From Chimonanthus salicifolius (taxonomy: Eukaryota > Streptophyta > Magnoliopsida > Laurales > Calycanthaceae), in assembly GCA_013350335.1 (NCBI GenBank), contig CM023533.1, forward strand, positions 81,000,112 to 81,064,111: 64,000 nt of DNA, given 5' to 3'. A program made the translations under genes and the position numbers. This document shows, in pieces, positions 1 to 11,580 of this stretch (position 1 is the stretch's first letter; every line of letters starts with the position of its first letter). The notes beneath the pieces were generated by a model. It was not told the DNA's origin and did no database searches. It saw only the letters and a list, made by a program, of their open reading frames with translations.

Positions 1-912
1 TCAACCTCCTTACAACCTGTGAAGAAAACTACAGACTTCACTGAGATTTAATTGCCGTAGTACTAATGTAGATTGATACGAACTCAATTTGTCGGGTCAT
101 AAAGATTTTACAATTTCTTAAAATTTAACTTAGTACTGCACTAATTTTAGATTTTGACAATAGTTGAGAAGAACAACAACATCGTCATCCCATTTATTCT
201 ATTTTTCACAAAGTTATATACAAAACTCTAATATGATGTAACTGAGTTAATTATGAAAACATTTTAAATTATTGGAGAAGATAACGTAAGAATCTCTATA
301 TTATAATTATGAAAATTTCATTTTAATCTAAATCTAAGAAAATAAAACCAATAAGTGATAAAGAACTCCACTTCTATCTTAATTGTTATGTTTTTTTTTT
401 GGTTTAAATTTAGTGATTTTACGTATTTGGAGGTATAAGCTTTTTCAAAAAAATTACAACTAACAATTATATCTTGTATGATTTTAATTTCACTTTATTA
501 TCAAATGTCATGTAGACATGACATTGTCGTTTTATTTAATATCAATAAGAAAGAAAGAGACTGAAAAGCAAAGTCACAAATAATTTTCTTAGGATATTAA
601 GAGCGAAATTTTCTTTTCTGAAAATGTAATATTTAAAAAATAATAAATAAAAATCTTAATAAAAAATTATAGAGATATTAAAACAATATTAGTATTTATC
701 ACATTTTTAACATGATTTTATTAAAAAATTACCGGTCTAAGCGCTATTAATACAATAGTAATATTTTACCGATAAAAACATTTCCTAGGATAGAATGATT
801 AAATGAAAATTTGTATAAGACATTGAACAACACTCGTACCAACCATAACTACATAAGACAATCTTCATCTTCTCTCTTCTCTCTCGTCCTTTTTTTTTTC
901 AAGTAAAAAGAG
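1..912. other. AT-rich spacer, 3' flank of the small membrane protein gene
   Basis: No convincing coding region or recognised repeat is visible. The part nearest position 912 probably includes the 3' UTR of the minus-strand gene that follows. Confidence 0.5.
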
Positions 913-1200
913 CTACTTGGATGGACCGTTGCGATTGTCGCTGGATGCACCAACGGTAGCCTTTGCAACGTCGACGGCAGTGGCTTCAGGCTTGGCCTTT
1001 GCGTAGAGAGTGAAGTAGCCAATAGTGGCCGCGATTAGAAATCCGGTGACCGCCATCTGCTTGATTGTAAAGGGCACAGCGCGGCGCTGGTGCAGTACGG
1101 TTCCTGGGTTTTGCCCTGGAGGCCTCTTCGCTCCTTCCAATCCATACCGTTTTACTTCTTCATCTGACATCTTGTGTGTATCTACGTTCTTCTCTCCCAT
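913..1200 (-). CDS. Small single-pass membrane protein, 95 aa, conserved plant type
   Basis: Open minus-strand frame of 95 codons without an intron, ending in TAG at 915-913. The N-terminal half is polar and basic, with MSDEEVKRYGLEG at residues 11-23 and a Pro/Gly-rich RPPGQNPG at 26-33. One hydrophobic segment follows at about residues 49-66 (MAVTGFLIAATIGYFTLY), then a soluble tail. I recall similar short uncharacterised plant proteins with the same MSDEEVKRYGLEG and GYFTLY layout, but no assigned function; that is memory, not a search. Translation could start at Met1 or at Met11. A pyrimidine-rich stretch (GA-rich on the coding strand) lies just upstream. The opposite-strand frame over the same bases looks like a shadow. 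The membrane and its topology cannot be decided from the sequence. Confidence 0.8.
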   Translation of the reverse strand: MGEKNVDTHKMSDEEVKRYGLEGAKRPPGQNPGTVLHQRRAVPFTIKQMAVTGFLIAATIGYFTLYAKAKPEATAVDVAKATVGASSDNRNGPSK

Positions 1201-1218
1201 CTCTCTCTCTCTCTCTCA
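1201..1218 (-). repeat. (CT)n run in the probable 5' leader
   Basis: A CT dinucleotide run (GA on the coding strand) lies directly upstream of the small gene's ATG. GA-rich leaders are common near plant transcription starts. No clear TATA box can be assigned. Confidence 0.5.
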
Positions 1219-1468
1219 ACGAAGAAGCAGAAGTAGAACTGTAGAAGAGTCTCTTTCTATCTCTCTTTGTCTGAATTCTGAAAGGAGAAATAAGTAGAAG
1301 AGAGGAAGTAGGAATTGAGGGTAGAAAGAATCTGATGAGTAGATTAGAGCCATGCATGAAGATTGGTATTGTTGAGACAAGTAGCATTTACAGAACTGGC
1401 AAGTGTCATCTTAGAGTCCACGTGGATGGAATAATCTAAGATTTCTTAGCTTTAGCCCATTTAAAATA

Positions 1469-1692
1469 GGTGCCCATATACACACTCAATTTTTCTACTC
1501 CGATTTTAAAAAAATTAGGTAAAATTATGATTCTACCCTTCCGTGTTCTATCATCTAAATAAACTGTTAGTTCATTTTCAGTTTATTCGAATGAGTATAC
1601 TCGTGCAAACGAACTGTCAGTATAATATATGTTTGTTCGAACGAATATACTCAGCTGAATGAACAAATCAGTGTAATTCAGTTTTTTCATTA
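1469..1692. mobile_element. Single arm of a Mutator-like long-TIR element
   Basis: The segment begins GGTGCCCATATACACAC and continues with a T-rich stretch and several TTCGTTCGAATGA-like units. It aligns with the first 220 bases or so of the element at 53652 and with the arms of the element at 10734. No matching inverted arm follows, so it is a truncated copy. It lies about 270 bp upstream of the small gene's ATG, inside its probable promoter. Confidence 0.6.
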
Positions 1693-3297
1693 ATTATTTT
1701 ATTAATACATATGTTTATATATAAATAATATTAATAAAAACTGAATTAAGCTTCAATACGATCTTAACCTCATGATTATAGACTTCTAAGCCTTGGTGAC
1801 CAGAAGTCGTATTTTATGCATAATTAAAAAGTACAAAAATTATTACTGCACTTGTGGATCACTCACATAGCCTCTCTGTTCTTTAGAATTTTGTGGTGTA
1901 ATTTTGAATTCTGTAGAATTTGAAAATTCTATTCAAAATTTATTGTTTGATTCATCTGAAATTTTTTAGATGAAAATTTGCTGCCAAATTCAGGAATACA
2001 AAATTCACTTGAAAATTATTATTTCTAAAATTTCAAAAAATGTTTTTTGTATTATGATATTTTTAAGAAAATAATAGAGGCACCCCTCTTAAAAAGATAA
2101 AACTACCCATTTGAAGCCATTCACAATTTCTTTTTTTATTCTACTCTTACAATGGTCATATTCATTTTCTACTTTTTTTCTTTTCATTTTTAAAATGGAA
2201 TAAGTAAAATTCTTAATTTGTTAAATAAAGAGAAATGAGATGTTGAAAAGTATAATAATTATAAATTAGACATAAAATGAAAATTCTTTAAGGATGATAG
2301 GAAGTTCACTAATTTCACTAAGATTAATAGTAATATGCATCATTATGAGTTCTACTATTTCCACTAAATTAAATTAATAATTATAAATATAGTAATATAA
2401 GAAATGGTCTCATTCAAGTGCCTTTATTCATTTGACTTAAAGTAGATGAAATGAACGGTTGATAGAAAGTGAATTTGACATCATATCATTATTAAATTTT
2501 ATTTAATTCAATTTGAGTAAACTAAGTTAGCTCATTGTAATTCATTATTTTACTAAGTCAATTTCAATAAAAGAAATTCGACAAATTAAAATTAATGATT
2601 ATTGTTTTTTTAATGTTATTGATTCTTATTTTATAGCCAAATTTAGTATTTTTCTGTGACAACTATCTGTCTATTTTATAGTGTCAATCAATACATGACA
2701 TTTTTTACTTCTTTTCAATGCATTGAAATGCTTGAAAATGTATTATATTATTAAATACTTATATCCAAATAATAAAATTAACATAATAATAGTATACTAT
2801 TGGTAGATGGTATACCACTAATGAGGCATACGAGACTGCAAAAAATATAATTTATTATAGAATTTTCATTTTTATTATTTTAAAATATTTTATAGTTTTT
2901 ATTCTAATTTATAGTTATTGATACTTTTCAATATCTCATTTGCTTTTTTAAACCGACAATTTTTATCTCTTTCATTGAGAAAAGAAAAAAGGAAAAGTAG
3001 GAAATGAAAATGACTGATTGCAAGAGCAGATTGGAAAAAGAAATTGCGAATGGGAAGATTCAAGCCGATGGTTTTGTCTTTTCAAATGGGTGTCTCTATC
3101 ATTTCCTACTAGGGCCCACACATGGGTCTGTTTTAATTAATTATGTTTAACATCGAATTCACTTAAAATAAATCTTGTTTAGAACAATTGGACCATAGGA
3201 TAATAAAATTTGTTATTAAAAATAATTTAAAAACATAAAGTGATGAAAATTTGAAAAGTTAAAAAATTACACCATTGAATGAAGTTCATTAATTATC
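1693..3297. other. AT-rich spacer
   Basis: Scattered stop codons in all frames, short A/T runs and no recognised gene. Nothing I can name. Confidence 0.5.
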
Positions 3298-3305
3298 ACT
3301 ATAAT

Positions 3306-3593
3306 CAGGGGTTTAAAAATCGGTATCGGCCGATATATCGGCCGATACGATATGTCGGCCGATATATCGCTATCGGCCGATATATCGGCCGATAATTTTC
3401 TCTTTCTTCTTTGTTTTTTTAAATATCGGCCGATATCGGCCGATATTTTGATATCGGGCCGATATAATACGGCCGATATCAAGGCCGATATTGTGATATC
3501 GGCCGATACGATACATATCGGCCGATATTCACATGGCCAAAACCGATATATATCGGCCGATACGATACGTATCGGCCGATATTTAAACCCCTG
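3306..3593. mobile_element. hAT-type MITE made of CGGCCG palindromes (copy 1)
   Basis: Terminal inverted repeats are CAGGGGTTTAAA and TTTAAACCCCTG. The element is flanked by a perfect 8-bp direct repeat ACTATAAT at 3298-3305 and 3594-3601. An 8-bp target duplication with CAGGG-type ends is the mark of hAT transposons (family knowledge). The 288-bp body has no coding capacity. It holds twelve CGGCCG hexamers, mostly as ATATCGGCCGATAT or ATCGGCCGATACGAT, on both sides of a short T-rich centre. It would fold on itself at many registers. The overlapping open frames are by-products of the repeat. Confidence 0.88.
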
Positions 3594-3609
3594 ACTATAA
3601 TTACAGTTT

Positions 3610-3738
3610 TTTTTTTTAATTTCCATGTGAGAAATCGTACCATCCTCAGCATAAAACCTTCAAGGGTGAGTCCACTATCCTTAAGATACACTAAAGTTAA
3701 GGCATGGTAGGAGGTAACCAGTTCAGGTACACCCATGT
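3610..3738 (-). mobile_element. SINE fragment, internally deleted
   Basis: On the minus strand this reads as a tRNA-like A-box region (GGTGTACCTGAACTGGTTA) followed by the body shared with the SINEs at 17540 and 58163 (GTGAGTCCACTATCCTTAAG on the plus strand), then a run of A. The B-box segment seen in the other copies is missing. Confidence 0.6.
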
Positions 3739-4600
3739 GAATTAATGATAAATTTTAGCATTTGATTATTTTTGTTATTCTTCTATTTTAATAAAATCAT
3801 TATACATCATGTCAGTTTATTTACAATTTTTAATTTAATGCTTATATATTTAGTCAACTTAATTTAAATAAGTAATAAGAGTATGTTGGGGCTCAATTGA
3901 TATTTTGTTTTAATATTGTAGTCGTGTATGAATCATTTGCACTTAATGACTAAGCTAAAAATATGATATAAAATGTTGTTTAACAAATTTTTATGTGATT
4001 TAAAAATTATTAGAATTTTAAAATTCAAAGTCCAATTCTAAGATGAATCAAATAGAGAATTTTAAAACTTTTAACTTTTTTAATTTCATAATTTTATCAA
4101 AATTCAAAACTCTAAAAAATTATAAAAGAATTTTACCAAACACGCCTAGTCCATAAAAAATTCCCAAATTTTCAAAGGAATCACAAGGGCCAAAAAAGAA
4201 TGAGCAAAAATTTGAGAATTTTTTACTATTCTGTCTCATCTATGATCAATTGAGGCTCTCTATGACACTTTGCACTCCATCAATTATCATATATTACAAT
4301 TTTACATTAATTTAAGCAATATATACCATTGATTTAAATTCATCTAAAACAATTCAATATGACCATTAACTTAAGAACCTCAAAATCAAGGATTATCTTA
4401 CTTGATTAATATATAATTAATCCATCAAAATTATCATACAACTTTTTACATGTGTATCCGGATTCGATATTGCCCGTATAAAGACCCACAGTGAAGGACC
4501 CACAGTTAACTTTTTACATGTGTATCCAGTTTTTATTTATTGAACCCTTCACTGTTATCTACATGGAGCCAAAGTATCTAAATTTATTATAATGTATGAC
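3739..4600. other. AT-rich spacer
   Basis: No gene or clear repeat. It includes two short direct copies of an ACTTTTTACATGTGTATCC motif at about 4440 and 4510. Confidence 0.4.
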
Positions 4601-4609
4601 TGTGATTTT

Positions 4610-5840
4610 CATTTTTTTAATATTTACGTCATTAAAGATTTTAATCGAGTCATTTTCTCTATCTTCTATTCCACTAAAATTACAACGCATATATTCTAGC
4701 TTTGATCTACTAATTTTTAGACCATTTATCTAAAAAAAATTCCTACATAGTTCCAGTTTTTATTTTTTAAGGTATAGTTCTAGTTTATCATTCAATTGAC
4801 ATTCTTGCAAACAAAATATACTATGACACTTCATCTGAGATCTGTGTTGTTTAGTTATCCATGACTAGAATAAATAAGTAGAGGCTAAATGTAAATCCCC
4901 GGTGGAGTCCCACTCAAATTGGAAACTCTTTCATCTCACCACACACTATTCTAACAATAGCGGTTGCTCATTCATACATATCTTGCATTTTATTCATCAG
5001 CATTTGTCATATTAATTTACTTGATACTCTATCGGATGCCCTTTCCAAGTCAATGAAAACCTTTTACATATACAAGTTCTATTTTCTACTCTAAAAACTT
5101 CTCTTTGACCTATCTTAGCATAAAGATAGCTTCTATTGTTGACCTACTTGATATAAACTCAAATTGATTTTCTAAGATATTTGTCTCTCGTTTGAAATGA
5201 GCTTCTATTACCTTTTTTTAATAATTTCAAATTATGACTCATAAGTTTAATAGTTCAATAATTTGTACAATTTTGAATCTCTCCTTTATATTTATAAAAA
5301 GAAGCCGTCATACTTTTGCACCACTCATCAAACATTGTTTTCGAAGTTAGAATTATGTTGAATAGTCTAGTTAACCAACAAACCCTGATTTCACCTAGTA
5401 TTAAACAAACTTTACTAGGAATACCATCGGGCCTAGCACTCTCCATTTCATCATCCTTTTCAGAGATAGTTGTATTTCTTTTGATATTTTGTTCACCATA
5501 CCTAATTTGCTTCCTGAATTTTACTATCAAATTCAATATTCACGTTCTTTTTTTCTGCATCTTTAACTAACATTTTCCAGTTTTGTCCTTAATGCATCTT
5601 ATATGATCTAGATCTCTACTATTTCTTTCTCTTAATTATTATCTTTTCTCCTTTGGTTATTGACTGCATATTTATCATTGTAGGCTTCATATTGAACTTT
5701 GTTTACGACTTTATTATTAGATTTTCCCTTAATTTATCACTTTCCTAATCCTTTAATTCCTTTGTTTTTTTCTCTACCCTTTCTTGAATGGGAGTTTCTT
5801 CTTATTAGTAGCCTTTTGAACAACTATCCTGCTCCAAAAA
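4610..5840 (-). pseudogene. Decayed RTE-type LINE reverse transcriptase
   Basis: The minus strand carries recognisable RTE reverse transcriptase blocks interrupted by many stops and frameshifts: a pre-RT segment (LVKDAEKKN) near 5560, then PDGIPSKVCLILGEI with WLTRLFNIILTSK and GEIQNCTNY at 5255-5430, FIDLERASDRV near 5050, a VGLHRGF block near 4905, and LEYMRCNF near 4690. In intact RTE elements these read PDGIP..VWK, WLTRLFN, VFIDLEKAYDRV and TEYM.CNF (family knowledge). Only a relic remains, and no ends or target duplication could be fixed. Related relics occur at 35700, 43511, 43985 and 52025. Confidence 0.75.
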
Positions 5841-6563
5841 AAAAAGCTTGTTGATGTGAGGGAGAGAGAGAGTTGGGTTCAATTACTAATTATAAGAGAA
5901 CAAATTATTTATTTTAATCATGTTGAATGGAAGATATAGCATAAAATGGTAACACTAGGGCTGCGTTTGGATGGAGGGTAATTTTTATAGGGGTTATCCC
6001 TCAGTAGAGGTCACCTTTGAAAAGGAGTTACACTTATCTTATTTGGTAATTGTAGTGGTAAAATAAGAATTTACCCTAAGGGTAAAAAATCTTTTTTGGT
6101 ACCTATTAGCAATAGTAATCTAATATATTAACAATTTTAGGAGAAATTTTATAAAATATAATTATTAAATAATATTCATTGAGTAAATCTAATATTATCT
6201 AATTTTTATATATTCTTTTTTATAACTATAATTTAAAATGAACACTGGTATTCTAACAGTAAAAAAATAAATTAAAAAAATAGATATTATTATTTTAAAT
6301 CCCAATAAATGAATAAAAAAATATCAATATATCTCTTCATAAAAAAATATAATTTGTTTATTGGTAACATGAAATATATAATATAATAAACTATTATAAT
6401 AGTTTAATAAATCACAATAAATATAAAATTAATATTAAAAATTGTCACGGGCTGAACTCCTTAAAAATAAGACATTTTGACAAATATGTTTAATAAAATT
6501 TTATTTTTATTTTTTATATTATATAGATTTAATAAAAATTATTAATTCTCATAAAATTGTTAA

Positions 6564-9500
6564 TGTAATACCCTAACCCAGATTAGACGTGTTTTAGTTT
6601 AATAATCTTGTTTTGACCAGTTAATCTCAAAGATTATGGTTAGGGCTTTGAGAAAAGCCCACGTGTGGCCCAATCCGAGCTCGAGAGCTCAGTGATCCAG
6701 CTCGTCCAGCTGGAGGGGCATTTTGGTAATTTACCGCTTTTGTTATTATTTTTATAAATTATGTTGTTATGTGATTATTATTGGATGATAATGTTCTCCT
6801 TAATAAAGGATTTGTATTTTTTATTTTAAAATAATTTTATTTTCAACAAATGGTATTTAAATCCGCCCGTCAAAACCCCGAAAGGAAGTAATAATTATTT
6901 TAAATGATTTTGGACATGAGATAAATTTTGAAACTAGTATTTTGTGTTAGACCATTTTAAGTATGATCTACTTATTCTTTGACACCCCAAAATGAGGTTT
7001 CTAAATCGTTTTATTTAATTAAGTAAATAGTGATAAAATGTGGTTTTTATTTAAATCAATGGTTTTTAGTGAGAGTTAAATCTCCAAATTTTTATGATGA
7101 TCAAAGTTTTTAAAATCCAACTTATCTGTAAAGTTGGATTAAGGTTTTGAGTTTTTAAAGTTATACTTTAAGTTAAAAATCTGCTTTTTATTAAATATGG
7201 GACTTAATTGCAAATTGGGAAAAATGGGAGGGACTGATCTGCAACCAGCCTAAACAGTACAGGTATTGTTTCGATTGTAAGCAGGCACTGCATGCAGCTG
7301 CATGCAGTGGCTGTCCGCCTAGTTTTCCCGGCTGAATTCCTATATATTCAGCTCTTCCTAGCAGGTTTCAATCCCTCAGACTTTCATCTCTTCTTCCCCA
7401 GTCTCCCAGCTGCTCTGAAAGACCAATCCCAGCTGATCTGTTGTCTCTGTTTGCCTCTCTGTTTCCCAGTTTTATCACCCGTAAGCCTTAGAGGAAGCTT
7501 TCCAAAAATCAGATTTTCAACCCAGGAACTTCAGTGAAGGTAACCACTGTGTTCCTCTTTCAATTTCAGTCAGTTTTGAATCAAGAAAAATCGAATTTGA
7601 CCATGTTTTAAGTGAGTAAAACCAGTTTGAAGTTCAAGGAAAACTATGGGTTTCTTATAACCGTGAGCTTTCAGTGTAAAAAATCAGATGGCCTAGTGAG
7701 CTTCAAAGCTCCAAACCTCTCCCTATAGAAAGAGAACTCCCAGAGGAGTCCATCGGACCGGCTAGAAGTGGAAACCGAGTTCGGAAAACCCACTGTTTCC
7801 ATATTCGCATTTCACATGTCTGCTGTCACTGTCTGCTGGTGCAGACAATGAGGAAGACGACTCTCGGACTGTCCGAGAGTCGAGCTTCGGACGGTCCGAG
7901 AGCAACCCTCAGACGTTCCGAGCTTCACCCGAAGCCTAGAAGCGCCCGAGGCTAGCTTGACCCACTCGGACGACCCTAGCAGAGTTCGGAAGGACCGAAC
8001 CCCACTCAGACGTTCCGAGCCCCACTTCGAATGTTCCGAGGTACCCGACCCACCAAGACCCGTTTTTCATATTTTTTCGGTTCGGATAGACTTCTGATGA
8101 TCCGAAACCACAGTACCTGGTTCCGAGACATGTTCCGAAGGACCCAGTTTTTGAAGTGTAAAATGTTCTTGTTTGATTATTATTGATTACATGTGATGTT
8201 AATACCCCCTTGCTAATTAAAAATGTGTACTAACCCTCTTCTCTTATTACTATAGTGTATATACTATTGTATTTACTTCTAAGCCGACTCTATTGGTCGG
8301 GCACTGAGTGATCTCACTTCCACGCCGATGCTATATTTGTCGGGCACTGAGTGACCTCGAGGCCTTACTCAACATGTCAAATCTGGTCTTATCCAGAAAA
8401 CAAATGAGAAATGACCCGAGAATCTAGACCTAACTCAATAAGTCAATCTGGTCAATGCCCAGAAGATAATATGAGTTTTGGACTAAGCACCTTTTTTATT
8501 ATATTATCTTGTGGATTATTATAATTTAAAAATGATAGAAACCAAGTAGGAGACTCAATTCCATGTACTTTGGATATTTTTGGGAAAACGTGGGATTTCA
8601 AAATACTACTTATGTGTATGTATTTGATGCTATGTATATTGACTGTACACTTGTCTATTTGTTGAACAGAGATCGCGAAACCACACATATACGGTGAGGG
8701 AACTTAACTTTGCAGAAAATGTAAACAAGTTTTTATTATGAGATGAGTCTTGAGCAATGAGTGGTTTCAGATTTGATGAACCCACTCATGTGCCTATACA
8801 TGATGCACTATGGCAAGAGTGCTTATGATGCTTACGAATGCTATGATGTTGATCATATGGAATGTGTAAGACTGCTTCCACGTGCCCTTGACTATTGAAT
8901 CAATATCGGTCATGTGTGTGAGATGGTTTACGTCTACTGGACCATGGGTGTCGACAGTTGCTGACTTGAGGGTGTCAGTATCGGCTATGGGAGAGCCGGA
9001 GATGTACTTGTAAGGATGTATTTTGACCGTGTCGGGACTTAATACAATAGTCTCAGTGTAGTCGGTAGGTGTGACGTTGGAAGATAGCAGTATTGGAAGG
9101 AATGATGAATTATGAGACTGATGATGATATTGCGCTTAATTGTTATCAAGCATGAGATATTATTGCAACTGTTGATTATTGCTAACCTGTTGTTTACTTA
9201 ACTGCACCGTTATATTTCCTTCACTGGGTTACTTATCTCACCCCACTCACCTTTTAGGAAATAAACCGGAAGAGGAGAACCCTCTATTTTAAGCTTAGGG
9301 TGGATAAGTTGCGGCGGTGTTTTGGGATTCCCACTGAGGGGAATACCCTTATCCTTGCTTTCTGGTTCTTGAAACCTCTTGTTTTTTTAAAGTACCGGGT
9401 GTGGTACTTAGTTTGTATCAATGTGATATATTGAAAACTACTATGCTTCTTTAGTTACTCTGATGTGATTTTGAATGATAATTCAATGATTGGAATTATG

Positions 9501-9695
9501 TGATCATGTATGTGTTATTTTATGTCTATTTGTTGGGTAGACTTATGGTATGTGTTTGAATCCACATGTTGGGATCATGTGTGACCTCTGGGCCTAACTG
9601 TTGATTCGGCCCAGTTAGAATGCTTGAGTTAGTTTAATTTCAAAAAAAAAAAATTAGTCACTTTCCGGGCCCACCATTCGGGTCGGGGCGTGACA
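6564..9695. mobile_element. Large solo LTR (Ty3/gypsy-like), 3.1 kb
   Basis: It begins TGTAATACCCTAACCC and ends GGTCGGGGCGTGACA, the TG...CA ends of an LTR. It is flanked by a perfect 5-bp repeat GTTAA at 6559-6563 and 9696-9700. No gag-pol reading frame, primer-binding site or second LTR is seen inside, so this is a solo LTR left by recombination. The end motifs resemble those I know from plant chromovirus (Tekay/Del) LTRs; that assignment is inference. It sits inside the Tourist-like element and is therefore younger. Confidence 0.82.
7857..8140. repeat. CCGAG-rich cluster inside the solo LTR
   Basis: A GC-rich block in an otherwise AT-rich LTR with many variants of CGGACGGTCCGAG and ACGTTCCGAG. 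The spacing is irregular, so it is not a clean tandem array. It could be an LTR regulatory region, which is inference. Confidence 0.5.
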
Positions 9696-11136
9696 GTTAA
9701 TAAGTTAGGTTATCCCTACTTACCGTTACCCCTATTTACAGGTAACCCCTGTAAGAATTTATCCCTCATCAAAATGCATTATGTTGAAAATGTTGACACA
9801 TTTTTAAAATAAATTTCTAACAGAATAAATTGTTAATTATCCTAAACCTCAAACTCTTTTAGAGTTTTGAAATCATATCGAAATTTCGACAGAAACACCC
9901 CTTAAAAATAGGACATTTTGACAAATACGTTTCAGAAATTTGATTTTTATTTTTATGTTATATGGATTAAATAAAATTATTAATTATTCTAAAATTTTTA
10001 ATATGTCAGATTACACCTACTCAAAGGTAACTTGGGATAACCCCTGTAAAAATTTACGCCTCATCCAAATACAACATGTTGAAAATCTATATAATATAAA
10101 AAATAAATTGTTAATTATTTGAAATCTATTAATTTTTCAATTATATAATATATAATTAAAAAATAGATGAAGGCACGGGATAAATAGGGGCAAGATTTCC
10201 TTAAAAATAAAAAGCCTCTATTATTATTTTAAATTTCAATAAATGAAAAAAAAATCTACTTATCTCTTTATAAAAAGAATATAATTTATTATTTGGTGAT
10301 ATAAAATTTATCAAATGAAAATAATAGAGTATTTTTTTTAAAAAAAACTAAGTATTCAACAAAATAAATAAAAAAATAAAATATAAAAAAAAATCATAAA
10401 ATAGCAAAATAGAGGATAAGAAAGTCTTTAAGAGTGAATACCTCAAATTCCATAAAAGTATTCAAAATAGTAATGATTACCTTTATTCTCAAACCAAAGT
10501 AACAAAGAGTAACAAGGAGTTTTCACTTTTACCTCCATCCAAACGCAACTTTAGTGGATAAACGATGATGATGATGTCAGATGAAATGACGGCCATCAAT
10601 CAAAAGCTTCCATTGAGAAGGTTTTTACCAATTGTCAATAGCCGACAACTTTAATGCTTGCTTTCATCAACATATGTAGGAACGTTAGGTTGTTACTTTC
10701 AACTTGTTTCATAATATCATCAACAATTTCTATGGCGCGATTTACAAACATCTCATTTTTCTATGTTTCAACACATTCGTTTTTAGATTTTAAACCAAAA
10801 TTGTCCTTGTATTTGTGCCGACTCTTTTGACATTCATTGAATGAATGCAGTATAAATTCTATTTATTCGAACGAATCAGTTAAACAGTATTTTATTTTAC
10901 TGTTTACCTTGTTCATCTGTATAGATAATTCATTTGAATGAACAGTAATATAAATGAGCTCATTTGATTCATTCGAACAATCGTGAACCGATCTTCATTC
11001 GAATTCAAATGAATTTGCTATAGTATATATACTTATTTAAATAATAATTTTTTTAATTTAAAATTTATTTTTTAAGTACTGTGTATTTTTAAAATTTCTT
11101 AAATTTAATATTCAAACTAATTAAAATAACCTGATA

Positions 11137-11283
11137 AAAATACTTTAAGACTTTAAGGTCTTTTGACACTGCCAAATACTTAAAACAAAGTGTTTTACAA
11201 ATAAAGGTATCCCTCGGTTGTACTAAAAATATATTTGGGAGTGTAAAAAGACCTTAAAGTCTTAAAGTATTTTTATCATATTA
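11137..11283. repeat. Inner hairpin 1 of the foldback element
   Basis: AAAATACTTTAAGACTTTAA at the left is the inverse of the sequence ending at about 11280, with the shared words GGTCTTTTGACACT and AGTGTAAAAAGACC. A near-copy lies 300 bp downstream. Confidence 0.65.
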
Positions 11284-11433
11284 TCGTAATTAGTCTGGAT
11301 ATTTAATTTGATTTTTTTTGGAAATACACCGTGCTTAAAAAATAACTTTAAAGTTTTAGAGGAGATTTTATTATTTAACTAATGTAATGTGTATTTCTAA
11401 AATTTCTTAAATTGAATATCTGGACTAATTACG

Positions 11434-11580
11434 ATAACCTAATATAAATACTTTAAGACTTAAAGGTCTTTTGACACTCCCAAATATATTTTTGCCATAG
11501 CAGAGAGATACCTTTATTTGTAAAACACTGTGTTTTAAGTATTTGGGAGTGTCAAAAGACCTTGAAGTCTTAAAGTATTT
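11434..11580. repeat. Inner hairpin 2 of the foldback element
   Basis: A second copy of the hairpin at 11137, with the loop side exchanged: the TTTTGCCATAGCAGAGAG loop replaces the sequence around 11220. Together the two hairpins form the middle of a larger palindrome. Confidence 0.65.

Larger units (their letters stand above)
5958..10550. mobile_element. Tourist-like MITE split by a solo LTR
   Basis: The left end GGGCTGCGTTTGGATGGAGG and the right end CCTCCATCCAAACGCAACT are inverted repeats. The flanking trinucleotides are CTA (5955-5957) and TTA (10551-10553), as expected for a PIF/Harbinger TTA target with one mutation. A CACTA-like reading is also possible because CACTA precedes the left end. 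Without the LTR insertion at 6564-9695 the element is about 1.45 kb. It has no coding capacity and includes several internal repeats. A related, truncated copy lies at 13789. Confidence 0.65.

Noticed and set aside
3267..3736. Open frames on both strands full of ISADI/YRPI repeats
   Set aside because: They are translations of the palindromic MITE. The same peptides appear on both strands because the DNA is self-complementary, and no start context or homolog supports a gene.
7292..7537. 81-codon frame inside the solo LTR
   Set aside because: No homology to gag or host proteins, and it lies within a defined LTR; a chance frame.
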